From assembly GCA_035534995.1 (NCBI GenBank), contig DATLQX010000018.1, positions 1-15,617 on the forward strand: DNA of 15,617 bases. Reading direction: 5' to 3'. Position 1 is the stretch's first letter. Each line of letters opens with the position of its first letter. This DNA is from JANWHV01 sp035534995 (GTDB lineage Bacteria; Chloroflexota; UBA5177; JANWHV01). The position numbers and the translations under genes were made by a program. Shown here in pieces: positions 1 through 7,048 of this stretch. The notes below the pieces were generated by a model, which worked only from the letters and a program-made list of their open reading frames with translations, was not told the DNA's origin and searched no databases.

Positions 1-26
1 CTGAGCGCGCGTCTTCCTAGCTTCAT
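1..26 (-). CDS. 5' end of a divergent gene, possibly a sugar-transporter component (partial)
   Basis: Only the first eight codons are inside the window: ATG at 26-24, reading MKLGRRAL before the left edge. The start is supported by a GGAGG Shine-Dalgarno at 38-34, 7 nt upstream, and by a minus-strand promoter at 198-227 with a LacI-type operator after it. A short basic N-terminus (K, R, R) leading into hydrophobic residues would fit the n-region of a signal peptide. Divergent to a LacI regulator with intracellular glycosidases, the usual neighbour would be an ABC-transporter sugar-binding protein. That identity is inference from context only; the visible sequence is too short to show it. Confidence 0.5.
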
Positions 27-168
27 CGCGAGTCCTCCGGTGATACGCCAAACCATATTCAATGCCAGGACGTGGTCCCTGGGGGTCTTACAGTGCGGAA
101 TCACTTACGGTAGCCGTACCCCTCCTTCGTTTTTTACGGGCGCCAGCGGGCGGCGGCAAAGCCGGGTA

Positions 169-182
169 CCGAAACGTTTTGG
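169..182. promoter_or_regulatory. LacI-family operator, divergent side
   Basis: CCGAAACGTTTTGG is a 14-bp near-palindrome around a central CpG, with one mismatched pair. It shares GAAACGTTT with the site at 285-294, and this sequence is typical of operators for LacI/CcpA-type regulators. It lies just downstream of the predicted minus-strand start point, where bound repressor would block promoter escape. The adjacent regulator makes this assignment likely. Confidence 0.7.
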
Positions 183-197
183 ATCGGTGCACGATTG

Positions 198-227
198 ATT
201 AATGCCCTACCGGGCCTTGTTTGTCAA
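198..227 (-). promoter_or_regulatory. Minus-strand sigma70-type promoter for the divergent gene
   Basis: Read on the minus strand, TTGACA occupies 227-222 and ATTAAT 203-198, with an 18-nt spacer. The -35 is a perfect consensus match; the -10 matches 4 of 6. Transcription would start near 191 and give a leader of roughly 165 nt before the ATG at 26. The LacI-type operator at 169-182 would lie about 10 nt inside this transcript. Confidence 0.55.
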
Positions 228-241
228 GTAGTTAGGCTACA

Positions 242-271
242 TTGACATCACCGCGTTACCCACCCTATTAT
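242..271 (+). promoter_or_regulatory. Plus-strand sigma70-type promoter for the lacI-glycosidase operon
   Basis: TTGACA at 242-247 and TATTAT at 266-271 are separated by 18 nt; the -35 is perfect and the -10 matches 5 of 6. The predicted start point is near 278, giving a leader of about 57 nt. Its -35 is only 14 bp from the -35 of the divergent promoter, so two polymerases could hardly bind at once. Confidence 0.7.
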
Positions 272-284
272 CGAACTGGTACTG

Positions 285-294
285 GAAACGTTTC
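285..294. promoter_or_regulatory. LacI-family operator, autoregulatory side
   Basis: GAAACGTTTC is a perfect 10-bp palindrome with a central CpG, the step usually kinked by the hinge-helix leucine of LacI proteins. It sits about 7-16 nt downstream of the predicted start point of the plus promoter and 42 bp upstream of the regulator's ATG. Its centre is 114 bp from that of the operator at 169-182, so the two could act separately or through a loop. Autorepression of the regulator and its glycosidases is the simplest reading. Confidence 0.75.
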
Positions 295-335
295 GGGACG
301 GGAGTGCGCGGCGGGCCACGCCGTGGTGGGTGAGT

Positions 336-1355
336 ATGCCGACGATCAAGGATGTCGCGCGGGCGGCGAATCTTTCCGTGACCACCGCCTCGCGGGCCCT
401 GAATAACCACGGCGACGTGGCGTCCTCTACCCGTGCCCTGGTGGTGCAGGTGGCCTCGGATCTCGGCTACCACCCCAATCACGCCGCTCGCAGCCTGCAA
501 GGCACCTTCACCGCGACGATCGGACTGGTCATCCCCCGCCTCGTCCATCGGTATGTCGATAGTTTCTGGCTGGAGTTTATCGGCGGGGCCAGCGCCGCTT
601 GCGCCGATGCCGGCTTCGATCTGCTTCTCTCCTCCGGCGACGACCTTTCGGCCGAACACGCGCACTATCAACGTCTGATCCGGACCCGCCGGGTGGATGG
701 GGTGATCCTCTGCGACATTCGGGTCCGTGATCCCAGGCTGACCTTTCTTCGCGCCCGCGCCGCCTCCTTCGTCACCTTTGGCCGCGCCCTCGGCGACGAC
801 CAGTACAGTTGGGTGGATGTCGATGGGGCGACCGGGCTCCGTCTCGCGGTCCAGCATCTGCTCGCCCTCGGTCACCGGCGGATCGCCTTCCTGGGCACCG
901 CCCGCGACTACTCGTTTTCACACTTCCGCTTCGAGGGCTACCAGGATGCGCTCCTCGCCGCCGGCATCCCCTGTGACAACCATCTGGTCGTGCAAGATCT
1001 GGTGGTGGGCGCCGACCTCCATGCCCCGCTGGCCCACATGCTGGCCCTGCCGGAGCCTCCCACCGCGATTATCGCCTGCGCCGATTTCCTGGCCGCCTCT
1101 GCCCTGAGCACCGTCCGCCGGCTGGGCAAATGCGTGCCGGATGATCTCTCGCTGGTCGCCTTCGACGACACGCTGATCACGCAGCACGCGGAGCCGCCGC
1201 TCACCACCCTCCGCCAGGATAACCAGGCGATCGGCAGCGCGGTCGCCGGCCTCCTGATCCGCCAACTGCGGGAGCCGGATCGCGCCCCCGAGCATATCCT
1301 TTTGCAGCCGGACCTTATAGTCCGCCGATCCTCCAGCCACGTTGCCATGCCATGA
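336..1355 (+). CDS. LacI-family transcriptional regulator of the carbohydrate operon
   Basis: This is a typical LacI/GalR repressor of 339 aa. The N-terminal helix-turn-helix covers residues 4-23 (IKDVARAANLSV onward), with V15-T16 and R20 at the usual base-reading positions. The hinge helix ends in AARSL (residues 50-54), with L54 equivalent to the DNA-intercalating leucine of LacI. A periplasmic-binding-protein-like sensor domain (about 60-335) follows. The ATG at 336 is preferred because GGTGGG ends 5 nt upstream and MPTIKDVA is the standard family start; a GTG at 330 would add two residues. Its stop overlaps the next start (ATGA). It probably binds the two GAAACGTTT(T/C) sites upstream and responds to a sugar handled by the two glycosidases. 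The effector cannot be read from sequence. Confidence 0.95.
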   Translation: MPTIKDVARAANLSVTTASRALNNHGDVASSTRALVVQVASDLGYHPNHAARSLQGTFTATIGLVIPRLVHRYVDSFWLEFIGGASAACADAGFDLLLSSGDDLSAEHAHYQRLIRTRRVDGVILCDIRVRDPRLTFLRARAASFVTFGRALGDDQYSWVDVDGATGLRLAVQHLLALGHRRIAFLGTARDYSFSHFRFEGYQDALLAAGIPCDNHLVVQDLVVGADLHAPLAHMLALPEPPTAIIACADFLAASALSTVRRLGKCVPDDLSLVAFDDTLITQHAEPPLTTLRQDNQAIGSAVAGLLIRQLREPDRAPEHILLQPDLIVRRSSSHVAMP

Positions 1356-3415
1356 GCCCGCTTGGATCCTATCATCAGTTTCTGGGGAACGGGATCGATG
1401 CCGTCCTTCTGGGACCATCCGGGGCAATGACCAGCGAGCCGGCCCAGGGACTCGATCGCGGCTACTGGTATAAAGCGGACCTCTATTACGGGGATCCGCG
1501 GACGTTCGCCGCCGGCGACGATCCGCGCGCCTTCACCGCCGCCCCGCCCGGCGGCACCAACTATCAGTTGGCCCCGCTTGCCCGCGCCTGGTACCAGGTG
1601 CGGGACGAGGCCGGCGCCCCGCTCCCTTTCCTGGACTCCCGACAAGACTTCTCTCCTTCCCGGGCGACCCTTACCACCCACGTCCAGTTGCCCAATCTCG
1701 CGCTCGAAGTGACAACCTTTCTGGCCGCCGGCCTGCCGGTCTTGGTCTTCGAGCTTCGATCCGCCCAACCGATCACCGTCATCGCGCGTGCCGCTCCCGG
1801 TCTCTGGCCTCAGGATCGCGAGCAAACCGATCCCATCGTCGAATACGCTCCCGGCTTCCCAGGCGGCTTCCGCTATCGGGTGGGCGACCACTGGCTGACC
1901 CTCCGCGTGCTTGCGTCGACCAACTCGACCGCCGGCGAGCGCGGCGTCGATAGCGAGGGCGCCTGGGCGCGGCTCCATGGAACGGTCGTGCGCTGGGGAG
2001 TGGCACTTGCCTCCACCCGGTATCCGGAAGAGGCGGTTGTGGACCGTTGGAACCATCTTCCCGCTTCCCTGGCTCCCGCCTACCCCACCCAGCCAAGTCT
2101 CCTCATTCCCGACCCCGACTACCAGCGCCTCCATCAGTTCAGCCTGTACATGTTCCGGGCCATGCAACATCGGCATTCGGGCGGATTGCCGGTCAACAAC
2201 CTCCGCCGTACCTTCAACTCACACGTCTTCTGGGACGGCGCCTTCGTCCAACGGACCCTCCTGGAAGCCGGGTATACCGGGGCCGCGCGCGAGGCATGGC
2301 GCTTCCTGGGCCGCACCAGCGCGGCGGCAGGAGAGAACGCCCGCGACACCTTTCAGGCACCGGGACTCCACTGGGACTGGGAGACCACTCACCGAGGGGA
2401 GCGCGCCTATCTGCCCTGGCTACAACAACGGTTCCAGGTCCACAATACGCCGCTGCTGGCCCACATGGTGATGGAGGACTTCGCGGCCACCGGCGACCTG
2501 GCGGCCCTGGCTGAAGGTTTTCCCCTGCTGGAAGGGGCGACTGAGTTCGTCCTCCATGCTGTACTGGTGGAACGCGCCGGCATCCTGGAGACCCGACCAT
2601 TGGTCGGCTCGCACGAGGCGGCCGCGCCGGTGGTGAACGATGGGGCCACCGTGGCCGCCTGCCTCCGGTTGCTCCGCGATACGGCCCTCGCCGCCCGCCT
2701 GCTCGGCCACGCCTCGCCCACCACGCGCCGGGCCGCCCAGGCGGCGCGCTTGCTGCGGCCCAGTCTGGATCGGTTGTTCAATGGGCGCTACTTCCAGGCA
2801 TCGCGCGACGAGGACCGGCTGAATACCAGTTCGCTGGCCCCGATCTATCCCGCTGGAGTCATTTCCCCCACGGACCGGCGGGCCCGCCAGACGACGGAAG
2901 CCTACCGGGCTCTGTACGCGGGGCGACTGGCCGGGCACGGGAATGGGCCGCTGGGCTTCCCCTGGTCGGCCGGGATCCTGGCCCGCGTCCTGGCCTTTCA
3001 GGGCCGGAGCGTGGAGGCGTGGAAGCAGTTGGATCTGGCTCGACCGGCGCTGTGCGCGCAAGGAGGGAGCGCCGAGTATTGCGACGAGGATGGGCGCTGG
3101 AACTCGCAGTACTTTAGCACCGCCCAGGCCGCGCTCTGCTCGGCTCTCCATGCCCTGGTGCTGCAAGCGCACGGGCGCACGCTCCGCCTCTTCCCCGCCC
3201 TCCCTACCGGCTGGGATCAGTGCTCGTTCCGTCGCTTTCAGGCACGCGGCCTGAGCCTGGATGCCTCCTATGAGGGTGGACGAACCGAAATCGAGGCGCG
3301 GAACCCCACGGATCAGCCGCGCGGGGCGGTTTTTCGCCTGGGCGCCGCCAGCCGTGTGGTACAACTAGGTCCAGGATCCGCAATCCGCTTCGTCCTGGAG
3401 GAACGGCGTGACTGA
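1352..3415 (+). CDS. Six-hairpin (alpha/alpha) glycosidase, GH65-like, unassigned specificity
   Basis: A 687-aa protein with the layout of a GH65/GH95-like enzyme: an N-terminal beta-sandwich (about 1-250), a helical barrel (about 260-600) and a C-terminal beta domain opening with LFPALPTGW. The barrel contains HVFWDGAF at 291-298 (D295), parallel to HIFWDAD in the next gene, and VGSHEAAAPVVND around E422, where GH65 enzymes carry their DEY(H) catalytic glutamate. The canonical DEY is absent, so it is a divergent member and the catalytic residue is uncertain. There is no signal peptide, so it is probably cytoplasmic. It overlaps the regulator by 4 nt and the next gene by 8 nt. It has no clear Shine-Dalgarno and is probably translationally coupled to lacI. 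I cannot name the substrate. Confidence 0.8.
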   Translation: MSPLGSYHQFLGNGIDAVLLGPSGAMTSEPAQGLDRGYWYKADLYYGDPRTFAAGDDPRAFTAAPPGGTNYQLAPLARAWYQVRDEAGAPLPFLDSRQDFSPSRATLTTHVQLPNLALEVTTFLAAGLPVLVFELRSAQPITVIARAAPGLWPQDREQTDPIVEYAPGFPGGFRYRVGDHWLTLRVLASTNSTAGERGVDSEGAWARLHGTVVRWGVALASTRYPEEAVVDRWNHLPASLAPAYPTQPSLLIPDPDYQRLHQFSLYMFRAMQHRHSGGLPVNNLRRTFNSHVFWDGAFVQRTLLEAGYTGAAREAWRFLGRTSAAAGENARDTFQAPGLHWDWETTHRGERAYLPWLQQRFQVHNTPLLAHMVMEDFAATGDLAALAEGFPLLEGATEFVLHAVLVERAGILETRPLVGSHEAAAPVVNDGATVAACLRLLRDTALAARLLGHASPTTRRAAQAARLLRPSLDRLFNGRYFQASRDEDRLNTSSLAPIYPAGVISPTDRRARQTTEAYRALYAGRLAGHGNGPLGFPWSAGILARVLAFQGRSVEAWKQLDLARPALCAQGGSAEYCDEDGRWNSQYFSTAQAALCSALHALVLQAHGRTLRLFPALPTGWDQCSFRRFQARGLSLDASYEGGRTEIEARNPTDQPRGAVFRLGAASRVVQLGPGSAIRFVLEERRD

Positions 3416-5759
3416 GTTTACCCGCGATGAGTGGCGATCTCCCGACCCCGATCCGTTCTGGCGGCTCGGCGGCAGCCACCGCGAACCCTGGCTGCGCGCT
3501 TATCTGGGAAACGGCCTCTTGACCACCCAGGTAGTCGCGGAAGGGGGACTGGCCGGCCAGACCGGACGGCAACCGCTGCGCCTCCTGGCCGGCCTCTACG
3601 ACCAGGCGCCCGACCGCGAGGTGGAGCATCCGGCGCCCGTTCCCGGTTGGCGCGGCCTCCAACTGATGGTGGGCCCGCACGCGCTTGTCCCCGACGAGGC
3701 CGGCGAGTATCGGCAGGAAATGCTGCTCTTTCATGGGGTAGTGGAAACCACCCATGGCTGGGCCCTGCCGGAGGGAACGATCACCGCCGTCACCGCCCAG
3801 GCGGTGCCCCGCCAGGAAGAGCGGCTGATCCTCACCCGCCTCACTCTGACCGCGGACATGCCCTGCACGGTGACGGTGACGGCCGAGCCCGACCGGGAGG
3901 CACACCCGGCCCCCCGCGTGCTCTCCAGCGGCGTGAGCGGCGCCCATGCCTGGATCCGGGCCCAAACCCACGAGCGGCGGATCGAGGTGGTGGCCGCGGC
4001 AACCCTTCTGGACGAGGATGGCCCTGGTAACGGGGAAATCGTGGGCGCCACGCTCACCCTCCACCTGGCCCCGCAACAGTCCCACACAATCACCTGGCTG
4101 ACCGCGACGCACGATGGTCGCTCCGCTCCCGATCCCCTGGATGCCGCCCTGGCCGATCTGGTCCGCGCCGCCGCCATCGGCCCAGCGCGCTTGCTGGCCG
4201 AGCATGCCCTAACCTGGCACGAGTTGTGGCGCCAGGACATCCAGATCGAAGGCGATCCCGAAGTTCAGCGCTTCACGCGGGCGGGCATGTTCGCCCTGCT
4301 GTGCAGCCTGCGGGCTGGAGTTCCCACCAGCATCGCTCCCATGGGATTGTCCAGCATGGCCTACAACGGCCATATTTTCTGGGACGCCGACACCTGGATG
4401 TTCCCTCCCATCCTGCTCACCTTCCCCGGGCTGGCCCGCGAGATGGTGAGCTACCGCCAGGATCGCCTGGCCCCCGCGCTTACTCGTGCCCACGCCGAGG
4501 GGTACGCCGGGGCTATGTTTCCCTGGGAGAGCGCGACCGACGGCACCGAGGTTACGCCGTCGTCCATCGCCCGAACGGGCCTGAAAGAGCATCACATCAC
4601 CGCCTGCGTGGCCCTGGCCCAGTGGCAATACTACCTGGCGACCGGAGACCGCGCCTGGCTGGGGGATCGCGCCTGGCCGGTGCTGGCCGGGGCGGCCGAG
4701 TATTGGGTCAGCCGGGTGATCCACACTGAACGCGGCTACGAGATTCATGACGTGATCGCCGCCGACGAATACGCGGAGGACGTGGACAATGACGCCTTCA
4801 CCAATGCCGCCGCCCGCGCCGCCCTGCTGGCCGCGGTGGAGGCGGCCAGGTTGCTGGATCGTCCCGTCCCTGATGCCTGGCGGGAGATAGCCGACCACCT
4901 GATGCTGGCCCGCGACGGGGAGCTGGTGCTGGAGTTCGACCACTACGATGGGCGGGTGATCAAACAGGCGGACGTGGAGCTTCTCACCTTCCCCCTGGAA
5001 TATCCGCTCAGCCAGGCATCCATCGCCCGCAATCTGGACACCTACCGGAAGGCGACCGATCCCGATGGACCGGCCATGAGCCGCTGCATCTCGGCCATCG
5101 TGGCGGCCCAGCTTGGGCGGCGGGAGATGGCGCGGACCCTGTTCGCCGGCTGCTACGAGCCAAATCTGTGGGGACCGTTCTATTCGCTGGCGGAGACCAG
5201 GACCAATGCCGAGGTGAACTTTCTCACCGGGGTGGGCGGCGCCTTGCAATCGCTCCTCTTCGGTTTCGCCGGCCTCCGTCTCCACGATTCGACCGTGGCC
5301 CTGGATCCCTTGCTCCCCGCGGGCTGGCAGGCGCTCCGCTTTTCCCGCCTGTGGTGGCGGGGAGCGCCGTTCGCCCTGCATATCCTGCCCGGTGATCGCG
5401 CGGAGTACGTGGCGGTGGAAGCCGATGTGCCTTTCGCGCTCAGCCTGCACCGGTGGCGCCCTGGCGCCGAACCGCTCACCGTGGAGGTCTGGGTCGAGCC
5501 CGATGCCTCGTGCGAACTGGCGGTCCCTGGCTGGCGCGTGGAGTGGGTGGAAAGCGATAAGCATCGCTGGCACGTCTGGCCGCCTACCGCCGAGCCCACG
5601 GACCCCTTCGTCCTTCTCCGGCTGATGATGCGGACGGACGATGGCCGCGCCTACGACCTGGAGATCGAGCAGCGGGTGCGGGATGGCGATGACCGCATCG
5701 AGGCGAAAGAGGGCGATGATGACCGGCTGGACGCGGAGACGAGCGGCGCCGAACCCTAA
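3408..5759 (+). CDS. GH65-type glycoside hydrolase, hydrolase-like active site
   Basis: A 783-aa GH65-family protein. Visible landmarks are HIFWDADTWMFPP (322-334, with D326 and D328), PWESATDGTE in the barrel, IAADEYAEDVDNDAFTN around the likely general-acid glutamate E454, and NAEVNFLTGVGGALQ around E602 near the barrel end. The last motif resembles hydrolytic GH65 members (acid trehalase, protein-glucosylgalactosylhydroxylysine glucosidase) rather than phosphorylases, which have an EGCHITSMAG-type phosphate-binding segment there. An exo-acting alpha-glucosidase on a disaccharide is therefore more likely than a phosphorylase; this is inference from motifs. The GTG start at 3408 has GGAGG at 3397-3401, 6 nt upstream, and overlaps the previous stop by 8 nt. 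There is no signal peptide. The acidic tail (about 755-783) looks non-conserved. Confidence 0.88.
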   Translation: MTEFTRDEWRSPDPDPFWRLGGSHREPWLRAYLGNGLLTTQVVAEGGLAGQTGRQPLRLLAGLYDQAPDREVEHPAPVPGWRGLQLMVGPHALVPDEAGEYRQEMLLFHGVVETTHGWALPEGTITAVTAQAVPRQEERLILTRLTLTADMPCTVTVTAEPDREAHPAPRVLSSGVSGAHAWIRAQTHERRIEVVAAATLLDEDGPGNGEIVGATLTLHLAPQQSHTITWLTATHDGRSAPDPLDAALADLVRAAAIGPARLLAEHALTWHELWRQDIQIEGDPEVQRFTRAGMFALLCSLRAGVPTSIAPMGLSSMAYNGHIFWDADTWMFPPILLTFPGLAREMVSYRQDRLAPALTRAHAEGYAGAMFPWESATDGTEVTPSSIARTGLKEHHITACVALAQWQYYLATGDRAWLGDRAWPVLAGAAEYWVSRVIHTERGYEIHDVIAADEYAEDVDNDAFTNAAARAALLAAVEAARLLDRPVPDAWREIADHLMLARDGELVLEFDHYDGRVIKQADVELLTFPLEYPLSQASIARNLDTYRKATDPDGPAMSRCISAIVAAQLGRREMARTLFAGCYEPNLWGPFYSLAETRTNAEVNFLTGVGGALQSLLFGFAGLRLHDSTVALDPLLPAGWQALRFSRLWWRGAPFALHILPGDRAEYVAVEADVPFALSLHRWRPGAEPLTVEVWVEPDASCELAVPGWRVEWVESDKHRWHVWPPTAEPTDPFVLLRLMMRTDDGRAYDLEIEQRVRDGDDRIEAKEGDDDRLDAETSGAEP

Positions 5760-5778
5760 ACTTCCACGGTCTGGATTG

Positions 5779-5923
5779 TACTACGGCTTGGCGTAGGTTT
5801 CCTTGCGTTTGTAGGGGCACCCCTTGTGGGTGCCCTTGGCGATCCGAACCAGGGCACCCACAAGGGGTGCCCCTACCTGGTATCCCACCGGAACCGCCAA
5901 GGTATTTGGGCCAAGCCATACTA
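5779..5923. repeat. Nested inverted-repeat (MITE-like) element between convergent genes
   Basis: The core is a perfect 26-bp inverted repeat, 5811-5836 and 5851-5876, with a 14-nt loop (arm begins GTAGGGGCACCCC). Around it lies an imperfect outer inverted repeat: TACTACGGCTTGGC at 5779-5792 pairs with GCCAAGCCATACTA at 5910-5923 (12 of 14 match). The outer ends start and finish with TA. The 145-bp unit could fold into one long hairpin with a bulge. It encodes no transposase. It lies between the ends of the GH65 gene and pyrE and may stop transcription from either side, but no T-tract follows, so it is not a canonical intrinsic terminator. Palindromes of this GTAGGGGC type recur in intergenic regions of several bacterial phyla. 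That general statement is from memory. Confidence 0.7.
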
Positions 5924-6017
5924 GATCGAAGCCCCGCCCTTCGGACCGGGGAGCCGGGTACCCGCTTGCGGGTGTTGCTCTGCTAGGGTGGCCTTTAGAC
6001 CGTTTCTTCTTTTATTT
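5924..6017. other. Spacer between repeat element and pyrE
   Basis: No gene is supportable here. It holds a small perfect palindromic pair ACCCGC/GCGGGT at 5960-5973 with a 2-nt gap and a pyrimidine-rich stretch near 6000-6020. Neither makes a convincing terminator for pyrE or for the glycosidase operon. Confidence 0.4.
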
Positions 6018-6578
6018 TCAGTCCGTAGCGGTAATGCCCAGATCCGCCAGGCTAAAGAGCGCCTGAGCCGGGATCCCATGCTCGTGGAGGGTATCCAGGG
6101 CGCCCGCTCCCCGATCGATCAGGCAGATCGCCCCGGCCACCAGGCAGCCCTGCTCCCGCACCGCCGCCGCCGCCCGCAACAGTTCGCCGCCCGTGGTCAG
6201 GGTGTCCTCCACCAGGGCCACCGTGGATCCGGGCGGCAATGGACCTTCGATCAGATTCCCCGTCCCATGATCCTTCGCCTCCTTCCGCACCACGAAGCCG
6301 GCCAACGGGCGGCCCTGGACGAAGCTAAGCGCGCACACGGCGCCGACGATGGGCACCGCCGCCAGGGCGGGACCGCCGACCGCGTGGATCGGCATGGCGC
6401 GCAAGCGGTCCAGGATCAAGATGGCCGAGAGATAGGCGCCCTCCGGATGAAGCGTCACCTGGCGGCAATCGAGATAGAAGCTGCTTCGAGCGCCGGAACG
6501 GAGGACGAAATCGCCGTGACGAACCGCCCGTTCGCGGATCAATTCATTCAGCCGGGCCCGCTGGGCCTGAATTTCCAT
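6018..6578 (-). CDS. pyrE: Orotate phosphoribosyltransferase
   Basis: Transfers phosphoribosyl from PRPP to orotate to give OMP in de novo pyrimidine synthesis; cytosolic, normally a dimer. The 186-aa length is usual for short bacterial PyrE. The PRPP-binding loop is VALVEDTLTTGG (120-131), with E124-D125 as the conserved acidic pair. The flexible catalytic loop is VVRKEAKDHGTGNLIEG (96-112) with R98, K99 and K102. The N-terminal HGDFVLRSGARSSFYLD (21-37) is the usual orotate-side segment. The ATG at 6578 has GGGAG at 6590-6586, 7 nt upstream. It stands alone: no other pyr gene is visible in the window. Its 3' end converges on the glycosidase operon across the inverted-repeat element. Confidence 0.95.
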   Translation of the reverse strand: MEIQAQRARLNELIRERAVRHGDFVLRSGARSSFYLDCRQVTLHPEGAYLSAILILDRLRAMPIHAVGGPALAAVPIVGAVCALSFVQGRPLAGFVVRKEAKDHGTGNLIEGPLPPGSTVALVEDTLTTGGELLRAAAAVREQGCLVAGAICLIDRGAGALDTLHEHGIPAQALFSLADLGITATD

Positions 6579-6715
6579 CGTACTTCTCCCTACTCCGCCA
6601 TGGCATCACAGGTGCATGCTACACTTGGAAGGTAGGGCAGGCGGACGACGCGCCGCAAGGGCGGCAGGCGGATCCGCCGTGCCATGGCAGGATGATGCAG
6701 GAAGTAGGATTGGCT
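6579..6715. promoter_or_regulatory. Divergent intergenic region pyrE / small membrane protein
   Basis: This 137-bp stretch must carry the start signals of both flanking genes. An extended -10-like TGCTACACT is present on the plus strand at about 6617-6625, without a clear -35. Two perfect palindromes lie side by side, GGCGGATCCGCC (6667-6678) and TGCCATGGCA (6680-6689), just upstream of the plus-strand gene. Whether either binds a protein is unknown. Confidence 0.3.
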
Positions 6716-7024
6716 ATGGATACCGAGGATCTTTTGCCGCGCCTGGCCTTGTTCGCGGGCATCGTGGCCGTGATCTTGATCTATCGGAAGCGGCGGGGGA
6801 AGCTCATCGCGCCCGCGTACGCGCCGGGGATCGCCGGCGACGGGCCGGTTGGCGCCGCCTCGGCGACCGCGAGCGCCGCCCCAGGAGCTCCAGGGGTGGT
6901 TGAGCGTGGCCAGAGCATGTTTGAGAACGTGCTCGATAATATCGCCGAGGAAGCGCTCAAGGAGCTGAAGACCGTGGTCAAGGATGGGCTGCGGCGCCTG
7001 GAAAAGACGGTCGATCAGCTTTAG
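6716..7024 (+). CDS. Small single-pass membrane protein with amphipathic C-terminal helix
   Basis: A 102-aa protein that I do not recognise. One hydrophobic segment (about residues 9-22, LALFAGIVAVILIY) is followed by a basic stop-transfer patch YRKRRGK, so the C-terminus probably faces the cytoplasm. An Ala/Pro/Gly-rich linker (about 30-62) leads to a heptad-like, charged helix (about 66-102, ending in LRRLEKTVDQL) that could form a coiled coil or lie on the membrane. The ATG at 6716 is chosen because AGGA lies 6 nt upstream; in-frame ATGs at 6692 and 6695 would add up to eight residues but have poorly placed ribosome sites. It converges on moaC with only a short gap. Function unknown. Confidence 0.7.
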   Translation: MDTEDLLPRLALFAGIVAVILIYRKRRGKLIAPAYAPGIAGDGPVGAASATASAAPGAPGVVERGQSMFENVLDNIAEEALKELKTVVKDGLRRLEKTVDQL

Positions 7025-7048
7025 CTTCCAGTGTATCAGTGTAGGGGC

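Noticed and set aside
938..2176. 412-aa minus-strand open frame
   Set aside because: It spans the antisense of both the LacI regulator and the first glycosidase, which are clearly real.
4209..5573. 454-aa minus-strand open frame
   Set aside because: Antisense to the GH65 gene, Gly/His/Gln-rich and without motifs; typical shadow in GC-rich DNA.
5811..5876. CRISPR repeat or intrinsic terminator
   Set aside because: There is a single palindrome with no repeat-spacer series, and no T-tract follows the stem on either strand.
5824..6066. 80-aa plus-strand open frame over the inverted repeat
   Set aside because: It begins inside the palindrome and runs into the antisense of pyrE; no ribosome site and no homologous motif.
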